64,000 bases of DNA from positions 96,971 through 160,970 of the forward strand of contig NZ_ADEG01000058.1 in assembly GCF_000177075.1 (NCBI RefSeq), in the 5' to 3' direction. The DNA comes from Hoylesella buccalis ATCC 35310 (GTDB lineage: Bacteria > Bacteroidota > Bacteroidia > Bacteroidales > Bacteroidaceae). Every line of letters begins with the position of its first letter. Within the stretch, counting starts at the first letter, position 1. Below, in pieces: positions 61,147 to 64,000 of the stretch. The notes beneath the pieces are model-generated. The model was not told where the DNA came from. It saw nothing but the letters and a program-made list of their open reading frames with translations, and searched no databases. The translations under genes were made by a program, and so were the position numbers.

Positions 61147-61260
61147 TACCTTTGCATAAGACAGGCTTCACCTCAGCAATTCCAAGCCAGCTTGATTGCA
61201 TTCGGTTCGCACTGTCTTTGCAAAAGACAGGCTTCACCTCAGCATAAGACAGGCTTACGG
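61147..61260 (+). repeat. 66-bp promoter-leader repeat, two units, upstream of the GH3 gene
   Basis: Boxes TACCTTTG (61147-61154) and TGTCTTTG (61213-61220), 66 apart, each with CATAAG/CAAAAGACAGGCTTC and, in the first unit, CAAGC/GCTTG and TCGGTTCGCAC. The second unit is truncated by a short internal copy (AGCATAAGACAGGC, 61242-61255). The GH3 start lies 116 bases past the second box. Confidence 0.85.
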
Positions 61261-61336
61261 CATCTATAAATAAGGTGAATCGATGCGGATGACGGGGAGA
61301 AGTTTGTTGAATAATGACCTAAACCACCCAATAAAA

Positions 61337-63565
61337 ATGAGAAAAATTATTTTATTCTGCATCCTGTTGGGGATGACTTGTATGGCCAAGGCACAATCGT
61401 TGCCCGTGTATCTTGATCCAACCAAAAACGTGGAAGAACGCATTGAAGATGCATTGCAACGCATGACGCTGGCCGAAAAGATTAGAGTGATTCACGCGCA
61501 AAGCAAATTTTCGTCGGCAGGCGTTCCCCGGTTAGGGTTTCCTGACTTTTGGACAGACGACGGTCCTCACGGCGTTCGCCCAGACGTGCTGTGGGATGAG
61601 TGGGAACAGGCGGGTCAGACCAACGACTCGTGTGTGGCCTTTCCTGCACTGACCTGTCTGACTGCCTCCTGGAATCCACAGTTGGGCATGCTCTATGGAC
61701 AGAGCTTAGGCGAGGAAGCCCGCTATAGAGGGAAGAACATGATACTCGGTCCTGGCGTGAACATCAACCGCACTCCGCTGAACGGACGTAACTTTGAGTA
61801 CATGGGCGAAGACCCATTTCTGGCCTCCCGAATGGTGGTTCCTTATGTTCAGGGACTGCAATCGATTGGCGTGGCAGCCTGTGTGAAGCACTATGCCCTG
61901 AACAACGACGAGGAATACCGGCATCAGGTCAACGTGGTGGTGGACGACAGAGCCTTGCATGAGATTTACCTTCCCGCCTTCAAAGCCGCCGTGCAGGAAG
62001 GTAAGGCATGGGGTATCATGGGGGCATACAACCTGTATAAGAATCAGCACAACTGCCACAATCAGTATCTGCTCAACGACATCCTCAAGCGCGATTGGGG
62101 ATTTGACGGTGTGGTGGTGAGCGATTGGGGCGGTGCGCACGATACCGAACAGGCCATTAAGAACGGACTTGACATGGAATTTGGCACCTGGACCGATGGA
62201 CTCACCATGGGGGCCACCAATGCTTACGACAATTATTACCTGGCAAGACCTTATTTGAAGTTGATTCAAGAAGGGAAGTTCACGACCCGCGAACTGGATG
62301 AAAAGGTGCGCAGGGTGCTGCGTTTGTTTTATCGTACAACCATGGATCAGACGTACAAGCAAGGTTTCTTATGCTCTGACGCCCACTATGAGGCAGCCCA
62401 GAAAATTGCAGAAGAAGGCATCGTGCTGTTGAAAAACCAAGGAAACGTGCTGCCCATTGATCTCCATCAGGCCAAACGGGTGCTTGTGGTGGGCGAGAAC
62501 GCCATTAAGATGATGACCGTTGGTGGCGGAAGCTCGTCCTTGAAAGTGCAACGCGAGATTTCTCCGCTCGATGGACTGAAGGCAAGATTGGCAGGAAAAG
62601 CAACCGTAGACTATGCCCGAGGCTATGTGGGTGATGTCACTGGTAATTACAATGGCGTAACAACGGGACAGGACTTGTCTGAAAAGAGGTCGGCTGACGA
62701 GCTGATTGCCGAAGCGGTTTCCAAGGCTAAAGCAGCCGACTATGTGATATTCTTCGGTGGCTTGAACAAGAGCGACTATCAAGACTGTGAGGGACACGAC
62801 CGCAAATCATACGGTTTGCCCTACCAACAAGACCGCGTCATCACCGCCTTGGCCAAGGCCAATAAAAACTTTATCTATGTCAATATCTCCGGTAATGCCG
62901 TTGAAATGCCGTGGGTGAAGCAGGTTCCGGCCATCGTGCAGGGCTGGTTTATCGGCTCACAGGCCGGTGTGGCATTGGCTTCTGTGCTCGTGGGTGATGC
63001 CAATCCGTCAGGCAAACTGCCATACACCTGGTTCAAGACCTTGAACGACGTGCCCGCTCACCGACTGAACAGCTATCCCGGAACGTGGCGTGCCGACAAG
63101 AAGGTGATAGACGAAACCTACAAGGAAGGCATTTTCGTTGGCTACAGGTGGGTTGACAAGGATAAGACGAAGCCGCTCTTCGCCTTCGGACATGGGCTGA
63201 GCTACACCTCCTTTGACCTTTCAAATTTGCGCTTGAGTCAGAAGAAGATAACGGAAAACGACCAACTCACAGCCACCGTCACGGTCAAGAATACAGGCCA
63301 CCGTGCAGGCGCTGAGGTGGTTCAACTGTATGTCAGCGACCTGAAATCGTCGTTGCTGCGCCCCAAAAAGGAACTCAAAGGCTTCAAGAAGGTGTATCTC
63401 GCTCCGGGAGAAACCAAGGATGTTGACATCACCATCGACCGTTCTGCCTTGAGTTTCTATCATGACAAACTTCAAAAGTGGGTGGCCGAGCCAGGTGATT
63501 TTGAGGTATTGGTGGGCAACGCTTCCGACCATCTTCCGCTCAAAGCCAAGTTTACATTACAATAA
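61337..63565 (+). CDS. Secreted GH3 beta-glucosidase-family glycoside hydrolase
   Basis: 742 residues from MRKIILFCILLGMTCMAKAQ (signal peptide). The N-terminal barrel carries FPDFWTDDGPHGVRP (substrate loop), CVKHYALNNDEEYRH (the KH(F/Y) motif) and the nucleophile Asp near residue 263 in GFDGVVVSDWGGAHD. A second alpha/beta domain (GIVLLKNQGNVLPI ... VLVVGENAIKM) supplies the acid/base and a C-terminal fibronectin-III-like domain (GAEVVQLYVSDLKSSLLRPKKELKGFKK) ends the protein. Likely releases glucose or xylose from plant or host oligosaccharides in the periplasm. No polysaccharide-utilisation partners are adjacent in the window. Confidence 0.94.
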   Translation: MRKIILFCILLGMTCMAKAQSLPVYLDPTKNVEERIEDALQRMTLAEKIRVIHAQSKFSSAGVPRLGFPDFWTDDGPHGVRPDVLWDEWEQAGQTNDSCVAFPALTCLTASWNPQLGMLYGQSLGEEARYRGKNMILGPGVNINRTPLNGRNFEYMGEDPFLASRMVVPYVQGLQSIGVAACVKHYALNNDEEYRHQVNVVVDDRALHEIYLPAFKAAVQEGKAWGIMGAYNLYKNQHNCHNQYLLNDILKRDWGFDGVVVSDWGGAHDTEQAIKNGLDMEFGTWTDGLTMGATNAYDNYYLARPYLKLIQEGKFTTRELDEKVRRVLRLFYRTTMDQTYKQGFLCSDAHYEAAQKIAEEGIVLLKNQGNVLPIDLHQAKRVLVVGENAIKMMTVGGGSSSLKVQREISPLDGLKARLAGKATVDYARGYVGDVTGNYNGVTTGQDLSEKRSADELIAEAVSKAKAADYVIFFGGLNKSDYQDCEGHDRKSYGLPYQQDRVITALAKANKNFIYVNISGNAVEMPWVKQVPAIVQGWFIGSQAGVALASVLVGDANPSGKLPYTWFKTLNDVPAHRLNSYPGTWRADKKVIDETYKEGIFVGYRWVDKDKTKPLFAFGHGLSYTSFDLSNLRLSQKKITENDQLTATVTVKNTGHRAGAEVVQLYVSDLKSSLLRPKKELKGFKKVYLAPGETKDVDITIDRSALSFYHDKLQKWVAEPGDFEVLVGNASDHLPLKAKFTLQ

Positions 63566-63684
63566 AGCCGCCTCGATGTTGATGACACGCATCAACGGAA
63601 AAGGTTTTTGACTCAAGCAGACTGCGCCACAGCAATTCAAACTAATAGGTTTGCCTTGGCCTTGTACTGTTTTACATATCAAAT

Positions 63685-63724
63685 CCTCCACGTTTACCTC
63701 AATGGAAACGTGGAGGTTTTTTTG
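63685..63724 (+). terminator. Terminator of the GH3 gene
   Basis: CCTCCACGTTT (63685-63695) pairs with AAACGTGGAGG (63706-63716), loop of 10, then eight T. Confidence 0.92.
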
Positions 63725-63916
63725 TCGGCACGGCACTCCAGTACCCTGAAAATCAGCGGAAGGCGGAACGGAATTAAATAGATATCAATAAGAGGGAAGT
63801 AGGATAAAACGTTGACTTTTTTTACCAAATATCGCCCTTAAAACTGCACTTGTAAATGTTCAATCTAGAAAAAATCAATAGGCAAGCAGGTGGCAAATAA
63901 GTGAAAACAGGGCAAG
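63725..63916. other. Unique spacer with shared upstream module
   Basis: No ORF. 63831-63897 aligns without gaps to the module at 12899-12965 (shared CCCTTAAAA, GCACTTG, TAGAAAAAATC, TAGGCA, GCAAA), again just upstream of a 22-bp array. Confidence 0.55.
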
Positions 63917-64000
63917 AGAAACATGAATTTTACCCCCAAAAGCTGCACTTTTCGTGCTTAAAAGCATCATTTTGGTGGACTATCTGCATGCTTTAGACGG
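63917..64000. repeat. 22-bp-periodic degenerate array, locus 9 (at least 4 units, cut by window end)
   Basis: Units at 63917, 63939, 63961 and 63983. AAAGCTGCACTTTT, AAAGCATCATTTTGG and CTGCATGCTTT are the cores. The array continues beyond the window. Confidence 0.7.

Overview
The window looks like a chromosomal segment of a Bacteroidota bacterium, most likely family Prevotellaceae; genus and species cannot be fixed from it. The evidence is the promoter type (TTTG, about 20 bases, TAnnTTTG), lipoproteins and TonB-dependent receptors with Bacteroidota-type domains (DUF4139, DUF4369, DUF5689, DUF6359), a C-terminal tail like type IX secretion sorting signals, TrpB2, aminoacyl-histidine dipeptidase and a Bacteroidota-style men gene cluster. 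There is no prophage, insertion sequence, CRISPR array or integrase. About 50 genes are supported, mostly housekeeping, plus one tRNA-Arg(CCG).

Layout. 0-7.5 kb: start of a CorA-type Mg transporter gene with a structured leader, a secreted M6 peptidase, a DUF4139 protein, a rhodanese lipoprotein, two small stress-type proteins (GlsB/YeaQ and YbjQ families) and an unknown secreted protein. 7.5-14.6 kb: lysS-gpsA-pgi-HAD hydrolase, then trpB2. 14.7-25.4 kb: sodium/solute symporter, LptD-like outer-membrane protein, HD hydrolase, a carboxyltransferase of the OadA/PycB type, pepD, a flippase-like membrane protein and a newly noticed 29-codon membrane-peptide ORF. 25.9-34 kb: dnaX; a DivIC-like division protein with a 4-TM partner; a DUF4369 lipoprotein, pyrC, metallophosphoesterase, plsC and a dolichol-phosphate-mannose-synthase-like glycosyltransferase. 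34.2-46.8 kb: mfd, a NUDIX gene, the menaquinone cluster (hotdog thioesterase, menF, menD, menB, four-helix-bundle gene, menC, menE) and aroB. 47.6-55.8 kb: a lipoprotein, then a block pairing two secreted nucleases with a TonB-dependent receptor and two OB-fold lipoproteins, with rpmE2 embedded. 56.3-63.6 kb: a UDG-family glycosylase, udk, a glutathione peroxidase-family gene, trxB, pepT, tRNA-Arg and a GH3 beta-glucosidase.

The most unusual content is between the genes. (1) A 66-bp repeat occurs as 2-3 head-to-tail copies at four loci, each just upstream of a gene (lysS, DUF4369 gene, glycosyltransferase, GH3 gene) and always in that gene's orientation. Every unit begins with a -7 promoter box or a close variant of one, and encodes a short hairpin. 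(2) Strictly 22-bp-periodic but highly diverged arrays lie in eight intergenic regions. Units share a half-palindromic core near AAAGCATGCTTTTG and a final CA around a variable stretch; several sit beside a shared upstream module and a large inverted repeat built on GCGTATTTGCA. (3) Heptamer/octamer simple repeats and REP-like G/C-rich palindromes pile up after several stop codons, and one REP-like element has become the C-terminus of MenF.

Functionally, the best candidate for an under-described system is the 48.2-55.8 kb block, read here as a surface nucleic-acid degradation and uptake locus. Products or functions rest on motif recognition by eye; no search was run.
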